This document shows, one piece after another, positions 31,874-41,522 of a DNA stretch of 64,000 nt (position 1 is the stretch's first letter; the number at the start of each line of letters is the position of its first letter). The notes beneath the pieces are model-generated. The model was given only the letters and a program-made list of their open reading frames with translations. It searched no databases and was not told the DNA's origin. The DNA is from JBNAVJ01 sp049700455 (lineage in GTDB: Bacteria > Bacteroidota > Ignavibacteria > Tepidaquicellales > Tepidaquicellaceae). The position numbers and the translations under genes are program-made. Where the stretch lies: assembly GCA_049700455.1 (NCBI GenBank), contig JBNAVJ010000012.1, positions 1-64,000 of the forward strand. The letters are read 5' to 3'.

Positions 31874-33781
31874 ATGCTAAAAAGACTACTCTTAGTAGCA
31901 TTGGTAGTGTTGCTCGCTGGAAATGCAGGAGCACAAATCTTTACGAAAGCACAAATGTCCAAGATTATCAGAACCGAGTACAGAATCAAATTAGTTGATG
32001 AAGTATTCGTTGGTGAACCTGTAAATAGTGTTGCAAAGAAGTCAACAACTATTGGACCAGGTACTTATGCTCTAATTACTTCACCAATCACATTTAACAT
32101 TGGTGATGGTCCGCAGGCGTGGACTGTAACAATTACTCCAACAGGTGGAACAACAATTTACGACCTTGCTTCCAATACCGTTCCTCAGTACTTAGCTCAG
32201 GACCCAAACACTCCTGACAATATGCATGCAGTATTTATGACAGCTCCTTTCAATGACCTGAGCTTTACAAACAGAAGGTCAAAGTATTATTTCTCATCTG
32301 ACAGAGGTACAACCTGGAGCTTTGCAGGTGAAATGAATCCAACCAATACAAGATCAGGGTTCCCTGCAATTACTGTCAGTTCTGAAGGTAATGCACTTGG
32401 AGCTAACCACAGCACTACTTCTGGTAATTCTACAACAAGAACCTTATGCTATTATGATGCTGCCCCTGGTTTGGGTTCGTTTACAGTTTTAGACCCGGGT
32501 TTGCTTCCTGGAGGACAGGCACCAATCTGGCCAAGAATTACTGCCACAGGAAATGTTAGTTTAACACAAAAGTTTGTACAGGTATCTTCTGTCAATAGTA
32601 CATCTTTTGACTCCTGTTTTAAGAATGTGGGGCTGTCTCTTAATAATAGTAACTTTAGTGGTTATTCTGCTGTTGAGAACGGTAATACTGCTGAAACCTA
32701 TCCAATTGCAGTTGGTTCTGATGGAAGAATTGGGATTGCTTATATTCATAGTGATGTAAATGCAAATTCAGTTAACAGTGGCAAGATTATGTTTATTGAA
32801 TCAACTAATAATGGTCTAACTTTTTCAGCCCCTCTGTTGATATATCAACCCAACTGGAACGGAGATAGTTTAGGTGGTTTAAGAGGTATATCAATTGCAT
32901 ATCAGGGTACTGTACCAAAGGTTGCATTTGAAACCATAAAGATTACCCAGGCTGGTTCTTTCTATCCTTTATACTACGCAAAAATAAGATTCTGGTCAAC
33001 CAACCTGCCAGGTTCCGACCCCAATAGAAGTATAGTATTGGCAAGTAACTTCCCGGGTGGAAATATATGGATGCCACAGGATTCAATATATCAGGGTGTA
33101 AACGACGTTTTTGGGACGCTGTGCAGACCGTCAATTGGTGTTTCCAGTGATGGTAACGGAGTTTTTGTTGCTTTTATGTCTATTACCAACAGGTTCTTAG
33201 GTGTAACGGATACAACTAACTTCAAAGCTGTTTATCTGGTAGGGTCAAAAGATCAGGGTTTGACCTGGGGGAATCCTCAAAAGATTACTCCTGATGGACC
33301 GCCAGTAAGAGACTGGACGTATCCGAGCGTTTCAAAGTGGAATGATAAGATTGGAACTGACTATTATGTCAATATGACAATTCTTTCAGATTCAATGCCA
33401 GGTTCATTTGTTAATGGAACAGGAAATGGTCAATCTCTTGCACAATATATGTTTGTAAGGGTAAAGGTCCCTCAAAATGAAGTTGGTGTAAAGAATGTTG
33501 GTTCAGAAGTACCAAAGGAATACAGCTTGATGCAAAATTATCCAAATCCATTCAACCCAACAACAACAATTAAGTTTGCATTACCGAAGTCTTCTAATGT
33601 AACATTGAAAGTATATGACATTACCGGTAAAGTGGTTGCTGTATTACTGAATGGAGGTGCTGTAGCTCAAGGTACCTATGAAGTCAGGTTTGATGCTTCG
33701 AGCTTATCAAGTGGAATCTATTTCTACAGTATAGAAGCAGATGGCTTTAAGGCAACAAAGAAAATGATGCTTGTCAAATAA
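31874..33781 (+). CDS. Secreted T9SS cargo protein with sialidase/BNR-like repeats
   Basis: The 635-residue protein has a signal peptide (MLKRLLLVALVVLLAGNAGA), a long beta-rich body with Asp-box-like patterns (SSDRGTTWSFAGEM, SKDQGLTWGNPQKITPDGPP) typical of sialidase-fold propellers, and a type A T9SS sorting domain from about residue 550 (QNYPNPFNPTTTIKFALPKS, then SSGIYFYSIEADG and MMLVK at the end). Catalytic residues of a sialidase cannot be assigned, so enzymatic function is open. AGAAGGAG gives a strong ribosome binding site. It stands alone between a strong promoter and a hairpin terminator. Confidence 0.85.
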   Translation: MLKRLLLVALVVLLAGNAGAQIFTKAQMSKIIRTEYRIKLVDEVFVGEPVNSVAKKSTTIGPGTYALITSPITFNIGDGPQAWTVTITPTGGTTIYDLASNTVPQYLAQDPNTPDNMHAVFMTAPFNDLSFTNRRSKYYFSSDRGTTWSFAGEMNPTNTRSGFPAITVSSEGNALGANHSTTSGNSTTRTLCYYDAAPGLGSFTVLDPGLLPGGQAPIWPRITATGNVSLTQKFVQVSSVNSTSFDSCFKNVGLSLNNSNFSGYSAVENGNTAETYPIAVGSDGRIGIAYIHSDVNANSVNSGKIMFIESTNNGLTFSAPLLIYQPNWNGDSLGGLRGISIAYQGTVPKVAFETIKITQAGSFYPLYYAKIRFWSTNLPGSDPNRSIVLASNFPGGNIWMPQDSIYQGVNDVFGTLCRPSIGVSSDGNGVFVAFMSITNRFLGVTDTTNFKAVYLVGSKDQGLTWGNPQKITPDGPPVRDWTYPSVSKWNDKIGTDYYVNMTILSDSMPGSFVNGTGNGQSLAQYMFVRVKVPQNEVGVKNVGSEVPKEYSLMQNYPNPFNPTTTIKFALPKSSNVTLKVYDITGKVVAVLLNGGAVAQGTYEVRFDASSLSSGIYFYSIEADGFKATKKMMLVK

Positions 33782-33795
33782 GAAATTTATATAAT

Positions 33796-33831
33796 TTAGT
33801 TACTCTCCTGAAAATCCAGGAGAGTAACTAA
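33796..33831 (+). terminator. Perfect 15-bp hairpin after the T9SS cargo gene
   Basis: TTAGTTACTCTCCTG (33796-33810) and CAGGAGAGTAACTAA (33817-33831) pair exactly around a 6-base loop. The following bases are AT-rich but not a clean U-tract. It probably ends or stabilises the upstream message. Confidence 0.65.
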
Positions 33832-33958
33832 AATTATCATTATGAGAGTTGAGTTATTCTTGAGAGAATGAATAAAACCCCCTTTTTAAAATGGTGTGAT
33901 TGCTATTTTGAAGAGGGTTATTTTTTAAACAAACAATTTAAAATTATTGGAGGGAAAA

Positions 33959-36889
33959 ATGAGGGATAACACAAGTTTAAAGGTTATGTCCCTTTTGATA
34001 TTTTCTTTACTACTTTTTTTATTCCCCGCCAGTATTTTTGCTCAATCTACCGGTAGTATTGGAGGAAAAGTAACCGACATAAATGGTAATCCACTTGGTG
34101 GAGTGGTGGTAAAACTTGAGGGTTACAATATAGGGGCAATTACTGATGATAATGGGGAATATGTTATCTTAAACGTTGATGTTGGGACTTACACTCTTGA
34201 GGCATCTATGCTGACTTATGAGACAAAGAAAATTACCAATGTTAAAGTTTCTGTTGACCAGAGAACAAAAGTTGATATTCAATTAAAGTCAACAGAATTC
34301 AAAACAGAGGTCATTGTAATTGAAGCTGAAAGAAAAGGTATAGATGTAGAACAAAGTGGAAGGATTATTGAAACCCAACAAATTCAAAATACTGGTATCA
34401 GAGGAATTACCAACCTTGTTGCTAAAACGGCTGGGGTTGTACAGGATGAGCGTGGAGGTTCCTTAAACATTCGTGGTGGTCGTAGTAATGAAAACATCAT
34501 AATAGTAGATGGTGTTGAAACAACAAATCCACTTGATGGCTCTTCACGTGCGTTTGTTCCAAACAATCTATTACAGGAAATTACTGTTTTGACAGGTGGA
34601 TTTGGTGCTGAGTACGGGAATGTGTTGAGCGGCGTTATTAACGTTTCTACAAAGAGCGGGACAGATAAGTATACCGGTTCTCTTGAACTTATTACAGACG
34701 AATTTACCGGCAGATGGTTTGATACACGATCTCAAGGGTATAACAATTATAATGTGACCTTTGGAGGCCCTCTTATACCTTCGAAGAAACTGGCAAAGGT
34801 ATTTAACTTTTTTGGGAGCTTTGAACGTTACTTCCAGAGACAAACTATTAATTCGTGGATACTGAATTATGTCCCTACAATTGCTCCTGATGGGAAAATC
34901 AGAAATAACGAGGCAGGAAATTACAGCTATAATGGAAGATTGAATATCAACCTTAACGAATTACCAGGTGGTAACATTCCTATTAATCTAAGGTTTGGAG
35001 CAACTATTAATTTAGGTAGGTCAAGAGTTCTTTATGGGTCTAATGTTTATGGATACGACCCGGTTACAAAAACCTATGGGATAGATCAGGGAAATTCAAA
35101 TAGGAATCCATTAGTTCTGACAGAAGACTATCAATATTTTGGCAGGATTGTTCATAATGTTTCTAATAACTTCTTTTATGAATTACAGGCAAGCTATTTC
35201 CGTTCATTTTCTGAACAAAGCGATCCTTATTTGAGGGATAATCTTACCTGGTATGGTGATACAAACTATGTCCCCGGCTTGAATGCATTTTATAGAGGTT
35301 TCGGGCAGGGACGGGTTTTAGGACTTGATGCAAAGACTTCTTATCTTTACAGGATGCAAAATTCAGTGGTTGATATATATCAAAAGTTAGACCTTAGTTA
35401 TATAGGTGGTAAGGCTGACTTTACCTGGGCTATATTGACAAAGAAATATGGTGACCACGAAATCAAATTTGGTGGTGAATATAAATATCATACACTAAAA
35501 AGGTTGACAATTAATCCTGCAGCAACTGCTGACTACTCGGTCTCAGATCCTTTTGATAGATGGTACAGCACTAACCAGGCAAGGCTTAAGACTTATGGTT
35601 ATGAAATAACAACCTGGGATCCTGTGAGTGGTCAAACTGTAATGATTGCACCTGGTGATGATGCAAAGCATCCTATTACAGGTGGTGTTTATATCCGTGA
35701 TAAAGTTAGTTTTCAGGAATTTAATGTTAATGCTGGTGTAAGAGTTGACTTCCTTGATGTAAATACAAAGGTTCTTAGAGATATACAACACGATTTAGTA
35801 GGGCCAGATGGACAACTGATAACAGATGATGATTTTGTAGATAGCAAGATGAACTTCACCGTTAGCCCGAGATTAGGATTTTCTTTCCCTGTTACTGATA
35901 AGATTATTTTTGTTGCTCAATATGGTAAGATGGTTCAGATGCCACAGTTGAATTTACTTTATGTAAATCAGGAAACTCTGAGAAGATTTCTTTCTACTGC
36001 TTTGCAAGACGTAATTGAAAATTCTTCTCTTACGCCAACTAAACTTACGCAATATGAGGTAGGGTTTAAGCAACAGGTGGGAGACTATATTAATCTTGGA
36101 ATAACCGCTTTTTATAAAGAGTCAGTTGATTTAATAGGTGCAGGTAGAATCAAAGCAACTCCTGACGGAAAGGTTCCGGTAGGTTTTGTTGCTTATATGA
36201 ATACAGACTTTGCAATTTCAAGAGGACTTGATTTCTATTTTAGTATGAGGAGAATGAATAGACTGGCAGTTGATATTGCTTATACTTTGTCTTATGCTTC
36301 AGGGACGGGTTCTGATGCATTTTCCAAGTTCAGTCTTGCCAATGATACAAGACAGGAGTTACCTTATTTTGTCTATCCGCTTGATTATGACCAAAGACAT
36401 ACAGGTAATATCAACCTTGACTACAGATTTGGGGAAACTGATGTTCCCGACGGCTTCTTTGGTCACGTCCTGAAAAATCTTGGATTGAATGTGTTATTTA
36501 GTTTCAATAGTGGAAGGCCATATCAAAAAAGAGATGTGGCTAACACTGCAACAGGAACAAGTGGCGATATTGCATATTCAGCGAAAAATGAAGTATACAG
36601 AAAATGGAACTTCAGACTGGATATGAGGCTGGATAAAACTGTCAACATCTGGAAAACTTACTGGAATTTCTATGTTTATGTGATTAATGTCCTTAATACC
36701 GAGATTGTGAATTATGTCTTTCCTGGTACTGGAAAGCCTGATGACAATGGATATTTGCAAACTCCAGATGGTGCTAACAAGTATGCAACTGACCCGATAT
36801 TCAGAATGTTATGGCCTGAAAGGATAAAATTCTTCTCAAATTGGGGACCGCCCAGACAGGTTAGATTTGGAATCAACATTACTTTTTAA
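33959..36889 (+). CDS. TonB-dependent outer-membrane receptor with N-terminal carboxypeptidase-regulatory-like domain
   Basis: The 976-residue protein begins with a signal peptide (to about FAQS), then a CarboxypepD_reg-like domain (GSIGGKVTDINGNPLGGVVV, TLEASMLTYETKKI), a plug (LVAKTAGVVQDERGGSLNIR, GRSNENIIIVDGVETTNPLD, FGAEYGNVLSGVINVSTKSG) and a barrel ending in LGINITF-like FGINITF. It should take up a ligand through TonB energy or act as a surface receptor; the ligand is not readable. The frame opens at TTG 33947, but ATG 33959, 7 bases after GGAGGG, is the better start. The next two genes encode a large secreted protein and a PorV-like barrel on the same strand. Confidence 0.92.
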   Translation: MRDNTSLKVMSLLIFSLLLFLFPASIFAQSTGSIGGKVTDINGNPLGGVVVKLEGYNIGAITDDNGEYVILNVDVGTYTLEASMLTYETKKITNVKVSVDQRTKVDIQLKSTEFKTEVIVIEAERKGIDVEQSGRIIETQQIQNTGIRGITNLVAKTAGVVQDERGGSLNIRGGRSNENIIIVDGVETTNPLDGSSRAFVPNNLLQEITVLTGGFGAEYGNVLSGVINVSTKSGTDKYTGSLELITDEFTGRWFDTRSQGYNNYNVTFGGPLIPSKKLAKVFNFFGSFERYFQRQTINSWILNYVPTIAPDGKIRNNEAGNYSYNGRLNINLNELPGGNIPINLRFGATINLGRSRVLYGSNVYGYDPVTKTYGIDQGNSNRNPLVLTEDYQYFGRIVHNVSNNFFYELQASYFRSFSEQSDPYLRDNLTWYGDTNYVPGLNAFYRGFGQGRVLGLDAKTSYLYRMQNSVVDIYQKLDLSYIGGKADFTWAILTKKYGDHEIKFGGEYKYHTLKRLTINPAATADYSVSDPFDRWYSTNQARLKTYGYEITTWDPVSGQTVMIAPGDDAKHPITGGVYIRDKVSFQEFNVNAGVRVDFLDVNTKVLRDIQHDLVGPDGQLITDDDFVDSKMNFTVSPRLGFSFPVTDKIIFVAQYGKMVQMPQLNLLYVNQETLRRFLSTALQDVIENSSLTPTKLTQYEVGFKQQVGDYINLGITAFYKESVDLIGAGRIKATPDGKVPVGFVAYMNTDFAISRGLDFYFSMRRMNRLAVDIAYTLSYASGTGSDAFSKFSLANDTRQELPYFVYPLDYDQRHTGNINLDYRFGETDVPDGFFGHVLKNLGLNVLFSFNSGRPYQKRDVANTATGTSGDIAYSAKNEVYRKWNFRLDMRLDKTVNIWKTYWNFYVYVINVLNTEIVNYVFPGTGKPDDNGYLQTPDGANKYATDPIFRMLWPERIKFFSNWGPPRQVRFGINITF

Positions 36890-36933
36890 GTCCCTTATTT
36901 GAATAAATTTTTAATAACTTAACTTAAGTTGAT

Positions 36934-39900
36934 ATGAAATATAGAAAAATTTTAATAATACTCATCTTGATGATAGGTACTGTGGCAATGAGCAAGCCGA
37001 GAGTATCTTTCAGTCCATATCCGCCTATTGGAAGGTTGAATCCCAATGCTGTTGTTATTCAGAGGGTTATTCTTAATGCTAATAATGTAAGTGCGTACTT
37101 TCAGAATACAGGGATATTTGACCAGAATACGACCAGTGGAAACCTGGCTGGGCTTGAATGGCCTAAAGGAAGTGGGAAGACAGCTTGCTTTACAGCAGGA
37201 CTATCAATAGGTTGCTATAAATGGAGTGAGAATAGTCAGGGACGCAAACTTGCTCAGGTAATGGCTTCGTATAAGGGCGAGTGGGTACCGGGTGCGATAA
37301 AATATGTAGGTGGTAAACCAACATTTGATAATGACCCCAAATTTAAGATGTACTCTGTAAAAACAGGTGATAATGAAACTACCAATCCAGATTACGCTAA
37401 CTGGGGATTAATGGTCCCTTATGGAGCTCCTTATCAGGATGTGAATCATAATGGGCAATATGACCCGGGTATTGATATTCCAGGTCAACAATTTGCATCA
37501 CAGACAATATTTGAATGTATGACAGATGTGGATCCTACAAACCGTTCATCAGGCGAGGGCTTTGGTGGTGGTGTGCAGGACCCCTTACTTTTTGCAGAAG
37601 TTCACTGGACAATGTGGGCATATACGACTCCCGGACTTGAAGATATGCAGTTTATTGATTACAAAATAATTAATAAGGGAGATAGTGCCTGGTATAGGAC
37701 CTATATGGGTATCGTGGTTGATCCAGATCTTGGTGACTCTAATGATGACTATATTGGGTGTGATACTACTTTCAATCTTGGTTATTGCTATAATGCTGAT
37801 AACGAAGACCTGATGTATGGAACAGCTCCGCCCGCATTTGGAATGGATTATTTCAGGAGTCCTGTCATACGAGCAATTAATGATACACTGGGTTTAACTT
37901 CATTTACCTTCTTTACCAATACTGGTAGTTCACCACCTCCGTGTGAATCTGACCCGAACGGTGAACCGGTGGGTGCTTATCTTATGTTACAGGGAGTAAA
38001 GAAAGATTCAACTTCCTATATGGATATTACACAAAGTCCTTATAAAAGGACAAAATTCTGTTACTATGGGGACCCAGAAACTGGAACTGGATGGACTGAA
38101 TATAAAGGTTCAATACCAAATTGCGGTGGGGACACTACAGGTACTCTGGTACAGCCTAATCCTCCGGGTGACAGACGATTCATATTTTCCTCAGGTCGGG
38201 AAGATTTTATTATGAATCCTGGTGATACACAAAATATTGTTCTTGCTCAGTTTGTTGCCCGGGGTTCAAATAATAAGAATTCTGTGACCAAGTTAAGACA
38301 GATTGGTAAGACAGCCAAGATTATTTTTGATAGGAACTTTAATGTTACTCCACCACCACCCCAACCGAAGGTGGATGTTGCTATTACACCTTTACCAAAT
38401 GGATTATGCAATATAACTTTGAACTGGGATGATGCGGCAGAAAAATATGTTTACTGGGATACAATATTCTTCCCGCCAACTGCTCAGAACATTTATAAGT
38501 TCCAGGGATATGAAGTCTATGAAATTAATAAATATGCAAAAACTATTCCGGACTTCACGAAACCAGAAACAATAACAAACGATGTGCAGTTAATCGATAT
38601 ATTTGATATTAGAGACGGAATAGGAACAATTATAGATACATTCTCCACAGGTGCTACAATTGGGGGTAATGAAGTCTATGCTCCATTTCCAATTGTACCT
38701 CCTTATAAGATGGCAAAGCCAGCGAATTTTCCTGACCATGGTATTTCCCGAAGCATCACACTAACAACAACTAAATTCCCTGAAAACTATGGAGGTAAGA
38801 CTTCCTTCATATATGGTCAGGAATATTATTTTGCTGTTGTTGCATATGCATATAGTGCATCTGATAGTATCAGACGAGGATTCAAGGTGATAAGGAACTC
38901 GCTGGGCTCGTCAATTACTGTTGTTAAACCAATAGCACCTCCAGCAGGTACTATTTATACTTATAAGAATGGAGATACACTTGATGTTGCTTTCCCGATA
39001 AGAGACCTTGGATTAGCTCCTACTGTGAGAAATGCTGATATTCTGAAAAATGCGGTTTATAGAGTGGTATTTAATCCTGATACAACGTACAATATTCTTA
39101 GGAAATTGGAGGGTAATTCGTTCTTTGATACTTTGAAGACTAACTTGAAGTTTGTCGGGTTCAAATCCTCAACAGACGATTCTTCAAGAACTCTTGATGG
39201 TATATTCTTTAATTTACAGAAGATACGATATACCTTCTCTGGCTCTCCGGGAGATTACCAGGGTAATGTAGGTGTCTTAAGAGATCCGGGAACTTTGAAA
39301 CCTGATAGTAGTCAAACTCGAAGATTTGGTTGGGAATGGTCTCCACCCGAAAGACAGAGCTATACTGGAGCTAAAATCCTTGTAAATAATCAGGACCCTC
39401 AGTGGCAATCAAAATCGATGAGTATTTCGTATCCAACCAAGTACACATATAATAAGGTACAGTCTAAGTTGATTCCTGATAAACTTAGAACCGTAAAGAT
39501 AATCTTTACCGGTGGTGATACGGTAGCAGGGCAAAATGCATACAGGTATGTGGCGATAACAAATAATAATTATCAGTATCAGGATGTGAGAAGGGTACCA
39601 TTGACAGTATGGGAAATTGATCCATATGATAGTTCGGCAGCTCCGCGGCAACTGAACTGTGCATTCCTTGAAAGAAGGGATTCACTTTATCAGGATGATG
39701 GACAATGGAATCCAACCGTAGATTCAACCGGTGGATACAATATACTTTACATTTTTAACTCGAACTATGGTGATCCGGGATGGGATGCATATTATAAGAC
39801 CCGAAATCTCTATGTGTCAACAACAATTGACATTATGTATATCTGGGCACCGCGGGCAGTTGCTGGAGTTTCTCCACAAAACGGTGACTATATGATTATT

Positions 39901-40350
39901 TATCCTTACTATAATACGCGACCATACTTTGACCCGAACAATCCGGTGACACCATTCTTCTATGAATTTACGACCAAAGCTCCGATATTTGGTGACAAAA
40001 ATGCAGCGAAGAATCAGAATGCGCTCGACAAAATTAAAGTGGTTCCAAATCCATATTATGGATTCAGTACTCTGGATAGGGGTTCTGTGGATAAATTTGT
40101 TACATTCAGAAATCTTCCAATGGAATGTACGATTAAGATATATACTTTAAATGGAGATTTGATTAGAACACTTGAGAAAAAGAATACAGGTAATCCATCT
40201 ACCAGCAGTACCCTTGAATGGAACTTGCAGAACTTTGATCGTGTGCCAGTAGCGTCAGGTATTTATATAGCATTAATAGATGCACCGGGTATAGGACAGA
40301 AGACGATTAAAATAGTTGTATTTACAGCACAAGAACGAATTAATTTCTAA
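36934..40350 (+). CDS. Large secreted protein with T9SS-like C-terminal domain
   Basis: The 1138-residue protein has a signal peptide (MKYRKILIILILMIGTVAMS). The body is beta-rich and Pro/Gly/Tyr-rich, without a domain I recognise; a stretch near 470-660 (GLCNITLNWDDAAEKYVYWD, then KFQGYEVYEINKYA) resembles fibronectin-III-type sandwich sequence. From about 1035 the end (IKVVPNPYYGFSTLDRG, TIKIYTLNGDLIRTLEK, VASGIYIALIDAPG) follows the pattern of T9SS sorting domains though without YPNPFNP. It lies 44 bases after the receptor gene and 65 before the PorV-like gene, so the three are probably expressed together. Surface exposure is predicted; the role is not known. Confidence 0.75.
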   Translation: MKYRKILIILILMIGTVAMSKPRVSFSPYPPIGRLNPNAVVIQRVILNANNVSAYFQNTGIFDQNTTSGNLAGLEWPKGSGKTACFTAGLSIGCYKWSENSQGRKLAQVMASYKGEWVPGAIKYVGGKPTFDNDPKFKMYSVKTGDNETTNPDYANWGLMVPYGAPYQDVNHNGQYDPGIDIPGQQFASQTIFECMTDVDPTNRSSGEGFGGGVQDPLLFAEVHWTMWAYTTPGLEDMQFIDYKIINKGDSAWYRTYMGIVVDPDLGDSNDDYIGCDTTFNLGYCYNADNEDLMYGTAPPAFGMDYFRSPVIRAINDTLGLTSFTFFTNTGSSPPPCESDPNGEPVGAYLMLQGVKKDSTSYMDITQSPYKRTKFCYYGDPETGTGWTEYKGSIPNCGGDTTGTLVQPNPPGDRRFIFSSGREDFIMNPGDTQNIVLAQFVARGSNNKNSVTKLRQIGKTAKIIFDRNFNVTPPPPQPKVDVAITPLPNGLCNITLNWDDAAEKYVYWDTIFFPPTAQNIYKFQGYEVYEINKYAKTIPDFTKPETITNDVQLIDIFDIRDGIGTIIDTFSTGATIGGNEVYAPFPIVPPYKMAKPANFPDHGISRSITLTTTKFPENYGGKTSFIYGQEYYFAVVAYAYSASDSIRRGFKVIRNSLGSSITVVKPIAPPAGTIYTYKNGDTLDVAFPIRDLGLAPTVRNADILKNAVYRVVFNPDTTYNILRKLEGNSFFDTLKTNLKFVGFKSSTDDSSRTLDGIFFNLQKIRYTFSGSPGDYQGNVGVLRDPGTLKPDSSQTRRFGWEWSPPERQSYTGAKILVNNQDPQWQSKSMSISYPTKYTYNKVQSKLIPDKLRTVKIIFTGGDTVAGQNAYRYVAITNNNYQYQDVRRVPLTVWEIDPYDSSAAPRQLNCAFLERRDSLYQDDGQWNPTVDSTGGYNILYIFNSNYGDPGWDAYYKTRNLYVSTTIDIMYIWAPRAVAGVSPQNGDYMIIYPYYNTRPYFDPNNPVTPFFYEFTTKAPIFGDKNAAKNQNALDKIKVVPNPYYGFSTLDRGSVDKFVTFRNLPMECTIKIYTLNGDLIRTLEKKNTGNPSTSSTLEWNLQNFDRVPVASGIYIALIDAPGIGQKTIKIVVFTAQERINF

Positions 40351-40360
40351 AATTTTTTGG

Positions 40361-40387
40361 GCTATCAGGGTTAACCCCCCTGATAGC
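40361..40387 (+). terminator. Hairpin between the secreted-protein gene and the PorV-like gene
   Basis: GCTATCAGGG (40361-40370) and CCCTGATAGC (40378-40387) form a perfect 10-bp stem around TTAACCC. The tail TTAAAATTT is a poor U-tract, so partial termination or message stabilisation before the last gene of the trio is likely. Confidence 0.5.
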
Positions 40388-40415
40388 TTAAAATTTAAAG
40401 TAAGGAGAAAATTTA

Positions 40416-41447
40416 ATGAAAATACTATTAAAAATATTCGCAGCAGTAGTAATATTAACTCTTGCAGTTAATACTGGCTTCAGCGGACCGAGGGACAAAT
40501 TTGGCACCTCCGCTGCACCTGAATTACTGATTCCTGTTGGCTCAATTGGTACTGCTCTTTCTGGTTCGAATATCTCCAGCATTCAGGGTATAGATGCAAT
40601 GTACTGGAACCCTGCGGGTCTTTCTGTACTTAATTCGTCTCGTGGAGAAGCTCTATTTTCGCATATGAATTACTTTGCTGATATGCGGGTTGAATATTTT
40701 AGTGCTGGGGTTAATCTTGGGAGCCTTGGTACAATTGGAGTTGGACTTAAATCTCTTGTTATTGGCGATATTGAAGAGACCACTGAAATTCAACCGGAAG
40801 GTACTGGAGTGGTTTATAGTCCGACATATTTAATTGCTAATGTTTCCTATGCACGAAGAATGACAGACAGAATCAGATTTGGAACAAATGTTAAACTGAT
40901 TAGTGAGAACGTAGCGGATGTTTCAGCAACCGGCTGGGCATTTGATTTCGGATTACAATATGTTGCGGGAACAACAGGTCTGTCATTTGGAATAGCATTG
41001 AAAAATCTTGGTCCTTCGATGACATTCAATGGACCAGGACTTGATAGAGAAATCATTAATATCAATGGAGTCAAGACCACCCAGAGAATTAATCTACAGA
41101 GCTTTGATTTACCAACGAATCTTGAGTTAGGTGTTGGTTTTGATAAGGAAGTTTACAGGGATTTCAATCTTGGCATTCATGCCGGATTTGTAAATGGAAG
41201 TTTCACCAGTGACGAATACAAATTTGGTCTTCAGTTTGGGTACAAGAATTACTTTTTTGTAAGGGGTGCATTTACAATTTATCCAAACAAAGAAACTGAT
41301 GAATCACTGTTTGGACCAACTTTTGGTGCTGGAATAAGATATCCTTTTGGAAGCTTCTCTCTTGCGTTTGATTATGCTTACAGAGTGATTAATGAAAGTG
41401 CTATGAATTCTACTAATCAGTTCTTTACTCTTACTCTGGGCTTTTAA
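40416..41447 (+). CDS. PorV/PorQ-family outer-membrane protein
   Basis: The 343-residue protein has a signal peptide and the family's N-terminal pattern: KFGTSAAPELLIPVGSIGTA, then GIDAMYWNPAGLSVLNSSRG and FSHMNYFADMRVEYFSAGVN. The rest is a FadL-like barrel ending FTLTLGF. PorV and PorQ proteins act in type IX secretion: PorV carries cargo from the translocon to the attachment complex. Its place behind a T9SS-like cargo gene suggests a dedicated shuttle for that cargo. A clear TAAGGAG site precedes ATG. Confidence 0.87.
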   Translation: MKILLKIFAAVVILTLAVNTGFSGPRDKFGTSAAPELLIPVGSIGTALSGSNISSIQGIDAMYWNPAGLSVLNSSRGEALFSHMNYFADMRVEYFSAGVNLGSLGTIGVGLKSLVIGDIEETTEIQPEGTGVVYSPTYLIANVSYARRMTDRIRFGTNVKLISENVADVSATGWAFDFGLQYVAGTTGLSFGIALKNLGPSMTFNGPGLDREIININGVKTTQRINLQSFDLPTNLELGVGFDKEVYRDFNLGIHAGFVNGSFTSDEYKFGLQFGYKNYFFVRGAFTIYPNKETDESLFGPTFGAGIRYPFGSFSLAFDYAYRVINESAMNSTNQFFTLTLGF

Positions 41448-41465
41448 TTAAACTATTTTGTAACG

Positions 41466-41503
41466 AAAAAAGGTAATCATAGATTTTATGATTACCTTTT
41501 TTT
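41466..41503 (+). terminator. Terminator after the PorV-like gene
   Basis: AAAAAGGTAATCAT pairs with ATGATTACCTTTTT around a 7-base loop and is followed by further T. It lies only 20 bases before the next start codon. Confidence 0.85.
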
Positions 41504-41522
41504 ATATTTTTACAAAAAGGAA

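Noticed and set aside
33871..33926. Second terminator before the TonB-dependent receptor
   Set aside because: AACCC/GGGTT pairing exists with a T-run after it, but the stem is short and mismatched with a long loop, so I did not list it.
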